DNA from: Impatiens glandulifera
Lineage: Eukaryota > Streptophyta > Magnoliopsida > Ericales > Balsaminaceae
Direction: 5' to 3'
NCBI RefSeq assembly: GCF_907164915.1
Contig: NC_061864.1
Location: 8,687,889-8,751,888 of the forward strand
DNA length: 64,000 nucleotides
A program made the translations under genes and the position numbers. Below the pieces are notes generated by a model. That model saw nothing but the letters and a program-made list of their open reading frames with translations. It made no database searches and was not told where the DNA came from. Positions 1-10,084 of this stretch are shown piece after piece; positions within the stretch are counted from its first letter, which is position 1, and every line of letters begins with the position of its first letter.

Positions 1-1
1 G

Positions 2-427
2 TGGGTGAGAGAAATTACTTTGGATATGTCACCATTTTCATTATACTGGTCATTTCCGGTGAATTATGTTAATAATGATAGGAAAGATCTGGTGTTTTTT
101 AATGCTCGTAATGGCATCTTTACATATAAACTCCTTGAGAGGAAGATTGTGAATTGTATTAGATTCATTGGAGAATGGCCTACAGATGATTATCAAGCAA
201 AAGCTCTACTTCATGTGCCTATTCTCATGTCTCTCAAGGAACTTGTTGTCGGAGCTGAGGTCCATCGCATACCTCGAAGGTAGGTAATTATTATTATTAT
301 TAATGTCTTTCAAGTTAGAAAATAATTTGTCATTTTATTTTGCAGTTGGAAACGAACAGGTGATATATCATTTCCATCCTCCCCCAGAAGAAGACTAAAT
401 TTGCCCAGGATAGTTTTTTCTCGTTAA
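2..427 (+). CDS. F-box/FBA-domain protein, 3' end (5' part outside window)
   Basis: The reading frame is already open at base 2 and begins with Trp-Val-Arg-Glu-Ile, the block found near the end of the F-box proteins further along the window (27.2, 36.4, 39.9 and 43.7 kb). The first exon runs to 279. A 66-nt intron (280-345, GT..AG) interrupts a Ser codon. The last exon (346-427) adds a short basic tail and ends in TAA. Its closest relative in the window is the gene at 26374, with which it shares the block PVNYVN..FFNA..GIFTYKL. F-box proteins are substrate adaptors of SCF ubiquitin ligases; the F-box itself would lie upstream of the window. The exon structure is inferred from the paralogs. 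Confidence 0.8.
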
Positions 428-510
428 ACTTGTGTTGAAACTTTGTAAAGTCTAGTTGAATCTTTTTTTAGATGGTTTGTTTTGATGATACAATTAGAAA
501 CTAGAAGAAA
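428..510. other. 3' flank of the partial F-box gene
   Basis: Short non-coding stretch, with nothing else recognised. Confidence 0.4.
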
Positions 511-862
511 ATGGTTGTGGATTCCATCATCATCTACTATCTTTGCCTCTTTCTCCTTCTTCTCATGCTTATCCATTTCTTTTTGGCCCTCTTATTAGTA
601 ATTTGAATACTACATCTTTACAAAATAAAAACAATGTAACTATATATGATAGTATGGGAGAATGATACCAAACCAGAATCAAACATAAGATAATCTTGTT
701 TTTCCTATCTGCTTAAACATAAACTCAGACATAATATACAACAGGTTCAATTTCTTTGGTTAGCTTTAGCAACAATTACATACCAAAAACAAATGGGGAA
801 AAATTAAATCATTTAGAAGATCTACTCACTTAATGGTTGTTCGAGAAAATGAGAAAAAGAAA
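511..862 (-). pseudogene. Truncated copy of the disordered-protein gene at 2061-2483
   Basis: On the minus strand this segment copies two separate pieces of the locus at about 2325-2895. Bases 511-577 match the start of the conserved reading frame (protein beginning MDKHE, then K/E-rich). Bases 578-862 match the DNA immediately upstream of that gene. The roughly 190 bp lying between these pieces in the intact locus (about 2388-2577) are missing, and the join sits in a shared ATTTCTTTT-like string. Only about 20 codons of homology remain before the frame runs into unrelated sequence. It is a partial duplicate with an internal deletion and is unlikely to encode the original protein. Confidence 0.7.
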
Positions 863-1019
863 AAAGAAAAAAAAGTATGAGTTATGAATGAGAAAGTCCA
901 GCAGCAGACATCAAAAACCTTTAACAAAGAGCTAAATTATTATGAATGAGAAAGTCCATTGAACTAAATGTCTATCATTTAAATAACATCCATGAATGGT
1001 AAAATGTATTCTTAGACAT

Positions 1020-1299
1020 ATTCCCACCTCCCACCTCCCACCTCCCACCTCCCACCTCCCACCTCCCACCTCCCACCTCCCACCTCCCACCTCCCACCTC
1101 CCACCTCCCACCTCCCACCTCCCACCTCCCACCTCCCACCTCCCACCTCCCACCTCCCACCTCCCACCTCCCACCTCCCCCCTCCCACCTCCCACCTCCC
1201 ACCTCCCACCTCCCACCTCCCGCCTCCCACCTCCCACCTCCCACCTCCCACCTCCCACCTCCCACCTCCCACCTCCCACCTCCCACCTCCCACCTCCCA
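1020..1299. repeat. Heptamer minisatellite (CCCACCT)n, about 40 copies
   Basis: An uninterrupted head-to-tail array of the 7-mer CCCACCT, about 280 bp. Only two single-base variants are visible (one CCCCCCT near 1178 and one CCCGCCT near 1221). One strand is all pyrimidine except for the A. Because 7 is not a multiple of 3, each strand reads open in several frames as low-complexity peptides; these are not genes. Confidence 0.97.
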
Positions 1300-1694
1300 A
1301 ATATGCCAAATAAGAGCAGAAGAATTAAGCAAATCAGGGGTTCAATGGAGCTCCTCTAGAGCATTTGCACTTGGTATATCATATCATCGCAAGTCACATG
1401 ATTCAAAGGAGCTTCTTATAACACCTCTTACCACATTGGTTCATAACTTTTTCCAAACAATAGCAGAATATTTCCCAGCAAGAACAGAACACTGTTGCAG
1501 TCCTAGTATTTTGAATTGAGGTAATTCATTGAAGCACACCATCAAGACAGACTCCTAGTATATCATTGTGAAATAGGACATAGCCTGTTGGTACACATGG
1601 TATAGTTCTCAAACTTTCTTAGTTTCTTTCTCTTTTAGTGGTCTGCATGCATGCATTATAATAACAAGACTGATATTATGAAATATTCAAACAG

Positions 1695-1807
1695 GTGCTA
1701 TGAAATGTGTGTTCAATGGTGTTCTTCAGCAGCATGATACTGTATGCATGAGCTTGTTCAAGCGCACCTTTCCCAAGTGGCCTGAACACATGTTCCCAGT
1801 TCATTAG
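1695..1807 (+). other. Orphan terminal-exon-like reading frame
   Basis: A good splice acceptor (ATTCAAACAG) precedes an open stretch that reads GAMKCVFNGVLQQHDTV, then CMSLFKR, and ends KWPEHMFPVH with a TAG stop. The amino-acid composition looks like real protein and there is no low complexity. Another open stretch (about 1345-1520, +) lies upstream, but I could not link it with confidence. I do not recognise the family. It may be the last exon of a gene whose other exons were lost or displaced by the minisatellite, or a transposed exon fragment. Confidence 0.3.
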
Positions 1808-2060
1808 AATTGTTCATGATTCATGTCATGAATGGGAATGAAGCTTTGGTTCAGATTATTGAGCTCGTTATTTTATTTGCAACTTTTTTTGTTTTTGTGT
1901 GAAAACAACAAATTAGTATCTCTTTCTGTGTTTTGATTTTTTGAAAGATTGGTGTGATATATTTATTTTAACAAAACGAAGATAATCATATAACTATTTA
2001 TTTTATTGAAGGAGAAACATTGCATTACATATACACATGAGTTATCTTTTTTGGGATTGT
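1808..2060. other. Intergenic, AT-rich
   Basis: No gene or repeat recognised. It contains the 3' flank of the minus-strand gene that ends at 2061. Confidence 0.4.
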
Positions 2061-2483
2061 TCACTGGATGTAAGATTGACCTGTAATGTCGATACCACGG
2101 TCTCCAGACGAGGGTGGGGATTTGTGGCTTGGTGGCAACTTATTATCTTGTTCATCACCTGGGCCATCGGCGGTCTGGGTTAGGCTGGCACGTGGTTTGC
2201 GAGGGCTGCTGCTGCTTTCTTTTGGCTCGTCATCGGTTCCATACAGACCACCGCCATAGGCACCTATGGTTGTGGGTTCCATCTGAGAGATATTAGGAGC
2301 TTGATGTCTCTTGCCTTGGCTTTCGGTGGTCTCATCATCATCTACTATCTTTGCCTCTTTCTCCTCATTCTCATGTTTATCCATTTCTTTTCTTTCTTTC
2401 GGTGTGTCTGTCTGTCTGTCTGAGTCTTGCGTTTGAACTTGGGTTGGTTTTATATGTTTGGAGTTAGAAAAATGTATTGACAT
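2061..2483 (-). CDS. Small hydrophilic, intrinsically disordered plant protein
   Basis: Single-exon frame of 140 codons. The conserved-looking part starts at the internal Met 34 (MDKHENEEKEAK) and continues through GKRHQAPNISQMEP, IGAYGGGLYG, a Ser/Pro/Arg-rich stretch and the C-terminal block GDRGIDITGQSYIQ. The whole protein is charged and low in hydrophobic residues, with no membrane segment or folded domain, resembling late-embryogenesis-abundant-like disordered proteins. Met 34 is the more likely start: the preceding 33 residues are Gln/Asp/Thr-rich, and the truncated copy at 511-862 keeps the frame only from that Met. I do not assign a function. The promoter runs straight into the 3' end of the membrane-protein gene at 2923. 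Confidence 0.65.
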   Translation of the reverse strand: MSIHFSNSKHIKPTQVQTQDSDRQTDTPKERKEMDKHENEEKEAKIVDDDETTESQGKRHQAPNISQMEPTTIGAYGGGLYGTDDEPKESSSSPRKPRASLTQTADGPGDEQDNKLPPSHKSPPSSGDRGIDITGQSYIQ

Positions 2484-2576
2484 GTGTCAAAGGATTAAAC
2501 GTGGCGAGCCAAGAGGAGGTTCTTCATTTAAATATTATGGTTAGTTACGTCTTTATCTTTTCTTTCTTACTCATTT

Positions 2577-2895
2577 TCTTTTTGGCCATCTTAGTAATTT
2601 TAATACATCTTTACAAAATAAAAACAATATAACTATATATGATAGTATGGGAGAATGATACCAAACCAGAATCAAACATAAGATAATCTTGTTTTTCCCA
2701 TCTGCTTAAACATAAACTCATAGCCAATCATTCAACACGACAAAAGGTTTATCGGAGAACTCAGGCATAGTATACAACAGGTTCAATATCTTTGGTTAGC
2801 TTTAGAAACAATTACATACCAAAAACAAATGGGGAAAAAATAAATCATTTAGAAGATCTACTCACTCAATGGTTGTTCGAGAAAAAGAAAAAAGA
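2577..2895. repeat. Upstream region duplicated at 578-862
   Basis: Nearly collinear with 578-862, with scattered substitutions and one indel near 2720-2765 where the older copy lacks about 40 bp. It marks the extent of a local direct duplication about 2 kb apart. Confidence 0.8.
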
Positions 2896-2922
2896 AAAAA
2901 GTATGAGTTATTCACTCATGTT

Positions 2923-4541
2923 CTACATCGATAATGGAAGAAGCATCCGTCGTTTCTTTTTCCTATTCTGTCTTATTTGCTTGGCAATCTTCATGCATAG
3001 TAGCAACAGCAACGTCACACAAATTAAGATAAATGCTAGTTTCATGTGCCTGAAATATAATGAAACAGCAGAGAATACCAAGGATGCTAAGATTACTAGT
3101 TCCCATATCACGAAGATCACTACATCCGCCCTGCATTTTAAAACAATCAGTGGAGATAAGGACCACTACATATTAGCATTGCATGCTTATATCCGTAAAA
3201 AAAAACATTACAGGTAAAACTTTGCTGCAAATGCAAGGAAATATTGTTCTTGGAATTGAACACCAAACATGATCATAATTGGATAACTTTGGAGGAATCC
3301 CCAAAAGTAAGAACTTGCATCCCATTGACAATACAAAAATCCCTGTAATACCAATTTATTAAAATTCTATACCACCCAACATAAGACATCAAAGTATCTA
3401 GAGTTATTTGTGACCCCTTATAATCCCTATGATTAAAATGAACCAGCCAGACTATGAACCTCGCATTGTAGAAAAACGGTTTCAGTATTGGGATGAGTTT
3501 ATTAACACTGAAAAGTAAGTGTTAAAATGGTGAATACTGATTTAAGTGTATGAAAATAAATATCGAATAAACCAAACTCGGGAAAGTCAACAAAAACTAT
3601 TTACCCTTACAGTAATGTAATTTCCCAGTTGTCTTTTGGAAGCTCTTTCTATATTACCAAGAAAAGTCATCCGTAAATAACCAAATTAAGTCAAATACTT
3701 TAACTTTATTTGAGCGGAATCTAACAATTTAAGTGATTGATCTAAAATAAGTTGTGTTATCAAACATCGCATTAGCCAAGTGCTCTCCAGCTAGCAGTTT
3801 CATCGTGTAGATGTGTGTTTGAGCATGGAACCCACCCCCTTAGCTTATTAGTTACAGGCTCCATGGCTAATAAATAGCTGAACCTCAAAATATAAACATT
3901 AGAGATATGTTCTTTAAAATTGATGTTTCTTGTGTCTTTCCTATCATTCCACTAGGCAGATCACACCCAGCAATATGAATCAGACAGTTTTCAAACCAAC
4001 TTGGCATGGTGGCTTCATCTACAACATGTTCCTTGGGGAAAATTAGGGTATAATAAAAAACCTCGCTAGGACTTGAGTCCCAAGGTAATTCTTTATGATC
4101 TATAAGGAATTGAATCTTAATTGGCCTCAGGATTTGGGAAAATGCATAATCCAGTGATCTAGACAACCCACTAAACTTGTAAAAGGTTAGCCCTTCCTAC
4201 CAAGGATTTGTGTTACAAATATTGTCCCCAAATGAATAAGCATGAGATTTCCAAAGAGCTTTTATACAATAGGGCAAAACGAATTAAGACCCTGATTTTA
4301 ACGTAGCGTTTCAAACAGAGAGAAATTGAAAGAAAGAATCTTTCAGAAAAACCCTAAACAAGTAGATATCGGAATCTGAACTGCAGGGTGGAAAAAGCAG
4401 AATGAGAGCATGAATGCAGTAGTACCTTGAAGAATTGAGGGTCGATGAAGAGGAAGAGAACAGAGAGACGGAAGCCAACTCGTGTTTGGATCGAATCTGA
4501 TATTCTCTAAGTTGTTCCGCAAGATTCGATCGGGTTATCAT
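2923..4541 (-). CDS. Small two-exon membrane protein, about 107 aa
   Basis: Exon 1 is 4426-4541 (MITRSNLAEQLREYQIRSKH then Ser-rich) and exon 2 is 2923-3130; the 1295-nt intron 3131-4425 has a GT donor and a TGCAG acceptor. Splicing joins an Arg codon in frame and gives 107 residues. The N-terminal third is hydrophilic. Two hydrophobic segments follow (about residues 43-62, VIWELVILASLVFSAVSLYF, and about 67-85), then a basic tail with KKKRR, a likely cytosolic anchor. The protein resembles a conserved, functionally uncharacterised plant transmembrane family. It lacks an obvious cleavable signal peptide. Its start codon lies 238 bp from the insertion point of the MULE. Confidence 0.8.
3131..4425 (-). 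other. Long intron of the small membrane-protein gene
   Basis: Holds no convincing second gene. An open minus-strand stretch at 3885-4166 has no recognisable homology. Bases about 3770-3870 have a vaguely tRNA/SINE-like look (GTTTGAGCATGGAACCC) that is too weak to call. Confidence 0.5.
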
Positions 4542-4770
4542 ATCTTCCGACTCTTGTGTCTGTCTCTCTTTTACTCGTATCTACCTATGCTAAATATGTA
4601 CCTGAATCTATCTATTGATGATGATTGAATGTTGTTGGAAAAGTGAGCAAAGATCATATTCCTACATCAATTTCATAAATCAGATGTTTCATAATCTGTT
4701 CTGTTCTCTTGTTCTCCCCGCAGTTTCTCCGTCAACACCACGAAGAAAAGTGCTCCGACCCATTTTATTT

Positions 4771-4779
4771 CCTCCATGG
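4771..4779. repeat. Left target-site duplication of MULE element 1
   Basis: CCTCCATGG, repeated exactly at 13419-13427. A 9-bp duplication is the standard size for Mutator-like insertions. Confidence 0.9.
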
Positions 4780-4928
4780 GGGAAATTGGACTAAATGACC
4801 CTGCAAATAGGCCTATTTGCATCCGTGGTAATTTTTAATATTTTTTGATCTGATGACCACTTATTTTTTTTTTGACTAATTTACCCTTTTCGCGAAACGC
4901 GAAGGGAGTTCGCGTTTCGCGAAGTGAA
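4780..4928 (+). repeat. Left terminal inverted repeat of element 1
   Basis: Matches the reverse complement of about 13270-13418. It contains a perfect 20-bp palindrome at 4802-4821 (TGCAAATAGGCCTATTTGCA) and a GC-rich near-palindrome at about 4890-4921 (CGCGAAACGCGAA / TTCGCGTTTCGCG arms). A TATATATA run just inside (about 4936) could serve as the TATA box of the protease gene. Confidence 0.9.
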
Positions 4929-5327
4929 ACAGTCTTGATATATATACTCAAATTTTTTCATTTCTCTCATTTTCTTTCTCTCTCATGCTTTCTTTCCTCC
5001 TGAGTTTGTCGCCGGCGGCGTAAACTCCGGCGACGGCGAGCCCTCAAGCATAAATCGACAAGATAAGCAACCTTAAACCCGAATCTATGTTTATATAACA
5101 GATTTATGTTCTCATTTCTATTTTTTAATGAAACCCTAACCCTAAATATGTTCTTTTTGGTGATATTGGTTAATATTGGTTCATATTGAATCATATTTGT
5201 TCATATTGGGTAGTATTTGTTCATATATGTTCATATTTGTTCATATTGGTGTATTAGTTTGTTCATCTTATTGATTGTTCTTTTGGCTGTGATGATATTT
5301 GCAGATGATATCGTTTCTGCTAGTTAT

Positions 5328-5470
5328 TTAACGAAGCGTTAAGTACTTAACGAAGCGTTATGTACTTAGCGAAGCGTTAAGTACTTAACGCTTCGTTAAG
5401 TACTTAGCGCTTCGTTAAGTACTTAACGCTTCGTTAAGTACTTAACGCTTCGTTAAGTACTTAACGCTTC
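5328..5470. repeat. 19-bp-period array A (upstream of the protease gene)
   Basis: About seven to eight units of GCGTTAAGTACTTAACGAA. The units flip orientation about a third of the way in, through the palindrome AAGCGTTAAGTACTTAACGCTT. The array lies between the TIR and the putative transcription leader. Confidence 0.93.
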
Positions 5471-5888
5471 TGCACGCGCGCGTAGGAAGACGAAGAGGCG
5501 CGCGTATATGCACGCGCCTGACCATATATTTTAAAAAAATAAAACATTTGGACATTCATTTGTTTCCCTCTTCTATCTATCCTCTCGATTCCTCTCTCTC
5601 TACAACCGTCTCACTGAAGAACACATTGACAAGGCCGATCTTCCCGTCCCCCTCGTGTCCTCCCTCTCTATCATTTATTCCCCATAAATCTCAGGTTAGT
5701 TTTATTTTGGTTGTTGCATGTCTTTTTTTGGTTATGGGTTTTCATATTTGCATGTTTAGTTTTAGGGTTTTGGCTGTTTCAGTTTATTTGGTTAGGTTTA
5801 GCGTTTAATGTTTGTTTCTGGTTATTGATTATTGCATTATATTTGCATGTTTGTTTCTGGTTGTTGGTTATTGTTTCTGGTTTAGGGA

Positions 5889-6075
5889 TTCGTTAAGTAC
5901 TTATCGCTTCGTTAAGTACTTATCGCTTCGTTAAGTACTTATCGCTTCGCTAAGTACTTATCGCTTCGCTAAGTACTTATCGCTTCGCTAAGTACTTAAC
6001 GCTTCGCTAAGTACTTAACGCTTCGTTAAGTACTTAACGCTTCGTTAAGTACTTAACGCTTCGTTAAGTACTTAA
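5889..6075. repeat. 19-bp-period array B (5' leader intron of the protease gene)
   Basis: About ten units of CGTTAAGTACTTATCGCTT and close variants (CGCTAAGTACTTAACGCTT). It sits in a probable 5'-UTR intron: the pyrimidine-rich leader at about 5545-5698 ends CTCAG before GTTAGT, and the acceptor TTTTGTAG directly precedes the ATG at 6132. Confidence 0.93.
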
Positions 6076-6131
6076 TGTTTGATGTGGTCTATGTATATGA
6101 TCTTACATTTTTGTTGTTGTTCCTTTTGTAG

Positions 6132-9100
6132 ATGGCAGAAACCACCGTTCCTGATTTCCCTGGACGGATTTCTTGGAAAAGCGCCCTCTGCCTTAAGAAG
6201 ATTGTAACGAAGTTTGAGGAAATGGATCTTGTGGAGAAGGTGTACAATACCCAATTCCGATATATAGTCTCTGCCCCAGTGTTGCAGTTCTCAGGAACTA
6301 TTGTACATCACATGTTGCTTAGGAGGGTAACCTCAACCTCCAAGGAGATTACTTTCAATATCAATGGGCAAGAACTTGTGTTTGGTATGAAAGAGTACGC
6401 CTTGGTGACGGGCCTAAACTTCGGAAGGTTTCCTGAGGTGAACGAAGAAGAATGCCGAGGTTGTCCACCTCTGTTGGTAAAATATTTTAAAGGGAAGTCG
6501 AGTGTAGTAATGCAAGACTTGGAGACTGCTTTTTTGAGATGTAGAGATAAGGAAGATGCCTGGAAGATGGGGCTGGTATGCTTGATTTGCCTGTACCTAT
6601 TTTCATTTGACCCAAGGAGGGTGGTATTTGCCAAAATCCTCCACATGGTCGAAGACGAGGAAAGTTTCCTCCGATTTCCTTGGGGGAAAGTGACCTTTAG
6701 AGCCACCCTCAAGGGTTTGAACAAGAACATGAGACATCTCAGTCACACATATTATAAGAAGAAGAAGAAGAGTACTACTGATCCTTATGCTCCTTTTGCT
6801 TATAACATTTATGGGTTTGCACTGGCATTTCAAGTGTGGACATATGAGGTCATCAAAGGTTTTGTTCCTAAATTTGCTAGAAAGAATGAGCTTAATGATC
6901 CTCTACGCCCAAGGTTGTTAGTCTATCATTCCAACAGGAAGAACACCTTGATCGAGATAAAGACTGCCCTGGAGACAACGGATCTGACTGAGATGGAAGA
7001 GTCCTCCATGGAGAAGAGGTTATACAGTGGTGAGGACTTTGAACAAATAGATGAGTCAACTGATGAATTTTTTGAGGGATTTACAGAAGGGAAGTTAGTG
7101 AAGGAGGATTATGATGATGAAGAGGAGGGAAGTGAACCTGAGGATGAACATGAAGAACCTACTTCCAAACCAAACACCCGGAAGAGAAAGGCTGCGCTTA
7201 ATCTCAAAGAAGCCGTAAACCTGAAGAGGAAGCTTGCTTATGAATCTAGTCCTGCCCACATTCCTAGCCCTCCATCCGCTACTAGTCCTGGATTACCTCC
7301 AACATCTTCTGTTGGATGTAAATGTGAAGAGCTGAAAGAGGAGGTAAAGGCGCTGAAGGAGGAGCTCATCAAAGAGGTGAAGGAGGAGCTGAAAGAGATG
7401 AAAACAGCTTACGAAGAAACTCAAACAAATCACAAGGCTTATATGAAAAAGTTGGTTGTTAGTATGTGCGAACAGTTATTAGCCAAATCCAACCAAAGGA
7501 TGGCCAGTTTATTTGTGAAATTAGATAATATGGAGGAGGAGAGGAAGAAGAAGAAGAAGAAGAGCAAATTGGAAAAGAAGGGCAAGACTGAGGTAAGAGA
7601 AAGATACTTATCGCTGCGTTAAGTACTTCTCGCTTCGTTAAGTACTTAACGCTGCGTTAAGTACTTAACGCTTCGTTAAGTACTTAACGCTTCGTTAAGT
7701 ACTTAACGCTTCGTTAAGTACTTAACGCTTCGTTAAGTTCTTAACGCTTCGCTAAGTACTTAACGCTTCGTTAAGTACTTAACGAAGCGTTAAGTACTTA
7801 TCTTTGGTTGTTCTTAGCTAACCACACTGTTGTTTTATTTTTGCAGGAAGGGAATGTGGAGGAGATGAAGACGAATGACAAGGAGATGAAGGATGGGAAG
7901 GTGGAGGAGGAGAGTGAGAAGGTGGAGGATATAACTGAAGTAAGTTTTACTTAGTGAAGTCAAATGTTGTTTCGGGAAGTAAACGCTGACCACACTGTTG
8001 TTTTCTTTTTGCAGGATGGGAAGGTGGAGGAGATGATGACGAATGAGATGGTGATGAAGGATGGGAAGGTGGAGGAGGAGAGTGAGAAGGTGGAGGATAT
8101 AACTGAAGTAAGTTTTGATTAGCGAAGTCAAATGTTGTTTCGGGAAGTAATTGTTGATCACACTGTTGTTTTCTTTTTGCAGGATAGGAAGGCGGAGGAT
8201 AGTGTGGTGAAGGTGGATGGTGGGGAATCTGAGAATAATGTGAAGGTGGATGGTGGTGAGATTGAGACGGATGTAAAGGTCGATGGTGGGGAGACTGATG
8301 TAAAGGTGGATGGTGGGGAGACTGAGAATGATGTAAAGGTGGATGGTGGGGAGACTGAGAATAATGTGAAGGTGGATGGTGGTGAGATTGAGACGGATGT
8401 AAAGGTCGATGGTGGGGAGACTGATGTAAAGGTGGATGGTGGGGAGACTGAGAATGATGTAAAGGTGGATGGTGGGGAGATGTTGCTCTCCGATATGATG
8501 CAAGAGATAATTGATAAAAAGAAGGATAAGGTCAAGGTTGAGAAGGTTGAGAAGGTTGAGAAGAAAGCCAAGGTTGGGAAGGTTAAACTCAAGGTTGGGA
8601 AGGTTGAGAAGAAAGTCACGGATGGGAAGGATGAGAACGATGGGAAGGATGGGAAGGATTCGAGGGATGGGAAAGATGAGAACGATGATGATGATTTCCA
8701 ATTATACAACACTCCACCTAAAGGAGTTGTTCCCAAAAAAAGAGTGAGGAAGCAGAAGAAAGATGAAGACTACACCAACCCTTCTTTGTCAAAACAGCCA
8801 AAGACGAATGATCCATTAACTATCAATCCCCTTCAAAAATTTGATGATGAGTTGTTGGTTCAATTACAGAATTGGTTGAAAGATGAAGCTACCAATGATG
8901 AGACGAAGACTGTGTTTACTTGCGAAGCACGAAAGAAGTTGTTTGTTAGAGTTCTAACAAAGTCCACATGGCTTAAAGATTCTGTAAGTGTTGCATTTCA
9001 TATTAATTCTTTAACTTATGAATAAGGTTTTTGATATATGCTGCCTTTTCACCCATTTTGTAGGAAATCGACGCAGTCTGCCACTTGTTGCGCAAAAGGA

Positions 9101-9723
9101 TTGAGCAATATCCCAAGACATATAAACATTGTAAAGTATCAATAGGGGATTGCTTATTAGCAGATATGATGAGGCGAGAGTACCCGAACTACAAAAAAGA
9201 TCCAGAAAAATTTCCAATATCAGACGTCTTTTCTCAATACTTCTGGGGAGCGCCTCATAGACATATGCCAGAATGGCCACTAGTAGACGATATTTACGTG
9301 CCTTTGAACATTGGCAACAAGCATTGGGTACTGTGCGTCGTTCGTGTACAAGATAATCACATTGACGTTTATGACTGCGACTCGGGTATTTATAGGAATC
9401 TCGATCCATACATGAGACCTTTGTGTGAGATGTTTCCACGAATATATGCAATGGGAGCGAGTGATGCTGAGCTACAACGGTATCCTAATTTCAATTTCCA
9501 GAAACTGACATATAAAAGGTTGCCACACCCAGTCAAAAATGCAGTCCCCAAAAAAGGGGAAGTCCCTAGAGCAGAAGAAAGTGGGGATTGTGGTGTATTT
9601 ATGCTTATGCACATGGAATACTTGACTGCTGGTTTAGGTGTAGAGAAGGTGACTTCCAATGAAATTGAGTTTTTTCGACAAAAGATGGCGGTCCGGTTAT
9701 TTCATCAAATTACAGAACCTTAG
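6132..9723 (+). CDS. DUF1985 / Ulp1-like C48 cysteine protease of the MULE, 1035 aa
   Basis: Five exons, all joined in phase 0: 6132-7592, 7847-7939, 8015-8107, 8183-8983 and 9064-9723. Residues about 15-240 form a DUF1985 domain (GQELVFGMKEYALVTGL, DPRRVVFAKILHMVED). An acidic linker, a Lys/Glu coiled-coil-like stretch (about 395-485) and a highly repetitive charged region built on KVDGGE follow. The last 220 residues are a Ulp1-type protease with His in NKHWVL (about 903), Asp in VYDCDSG (about 920) and nucleophile Cys in ESGDCGVF (about 992). Enzymes of this fold remove SUMO-like modifiers; in MULEs the role is unknown. The Gln usually found six residues before the Cys is Ala here. The gene converges on the transposase gene. 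Confidence 0.9.
7609..7802. repeat. 19-bp-period array C (intron 1 of the protease gene)
   Basis: About ten units of CGTTAAGTACTTAACGCTT filling most of intron 7593-7846, with an orientation flip near its 3' end (TTAACGAAGCGTTAAG). The flanking splice sites (GAG/GTAAGA and TTTGCAG) are intact. Confidence 0.93.
7847..8182 (+). repeat. Exact-length tandem duplication of exon plus intron (2 x 168 bp)
   Basis: Exon 2 (93 nt) + intron (75 nt) and exon 3 (93 nt) + intron (75 nt) are near copies. Both exons end in KVEDITE before GTAAGTTTT, and the introns share CACACTGTTGTTTTCTTTTTGCAG-type 3' ends. The first bases of exon 4 (from 8183) look like a third, diverged start of the same unit. All copies are in phase 0, so the protein simply gains 31 residues per copy. 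Confidence 0.92.
8231..8482 (+). repeat. 126-bp direct repeat encoding KVDGGE units
   Basis: Within exon 4 a 126-bp block (42 codons) is present twice (starting 8231 and 8357), each containing four KVDGGE motifs spaced by short ETEND/EIETD segments. The period is a multiple of three, so the frame is kept. Confidence 0.92.
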
Positions 9724-9955
9724 TTTGTATTGTAATCTTTTATTGATTTTTGGATAGAACTTGACTGCTGCTTATGTATTCTGATCTTGTATTGCTTTTT
9801 GGTTAGAACTTGAACTTGATCATGTTATAATATTTGTAGTTTTAATGTAGTCTGGTTGGTTGGTGGTCCGATATTTACATACCAAATAATTGAACATATA
9901 AATCAATGTACCAAGTAACTAACTTCAACTCACTTATACCAAGTTTTACTTGACA

Positions 9956-10075
9956 AAGCGCTTAACGAAGCGTTTAGTACTTAACGAAGCGCTAAGTACT
10001 TAACGAAGCGCTAAGTACTTAACGAAGCGCTAAGTACTTAACGAAGCGCTAAGTACTTAACGAAGCGTTAAGTAC
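9956..10075. repeat. 19-bp-period array D (between the convergent genes)
   Basis: About six units of ACTTAACGAAGCGCTAAGT in the 559-bp gap between the protease stop and the transposase stop. Confidence 0.93.
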
Positions 10076-10084
10076 CCCTACAGT

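Noticed and set aside
932..1332. Long open frames on both strands through 1020-1299
   Set aside because: They are produced by the 7-bp repeat and encode only PPPTSHL or GGGRWEV strings.
3770..3870. Possible tRNA or SINE remnant
   Set aside because: Only a weak B-box-like string; no cloverleaf could be drawn.
3885..4166. Open minus-strand frame inside the membrane-protein intron
   Set aside because: No recognisable motif, no splice support in frame with the gene; probably chance.
5548..5896. Plus-strand open frames before the DUF1985 ATG
   Set aside because: They start without a convincing ATG and cover the pyrimidine-rich leader and its intron; taken as 5' UTR.
7835..8736. Long minus-strand open frames opposite the protease gene
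   Set aside because: Shadow frames of the repetitive, stop-poor GGTGGAGA/AAGGTGGA sequence; they read as Ile/Leu/His/Ser low complexity, while the plus-strand exons have good splice sites and homology.
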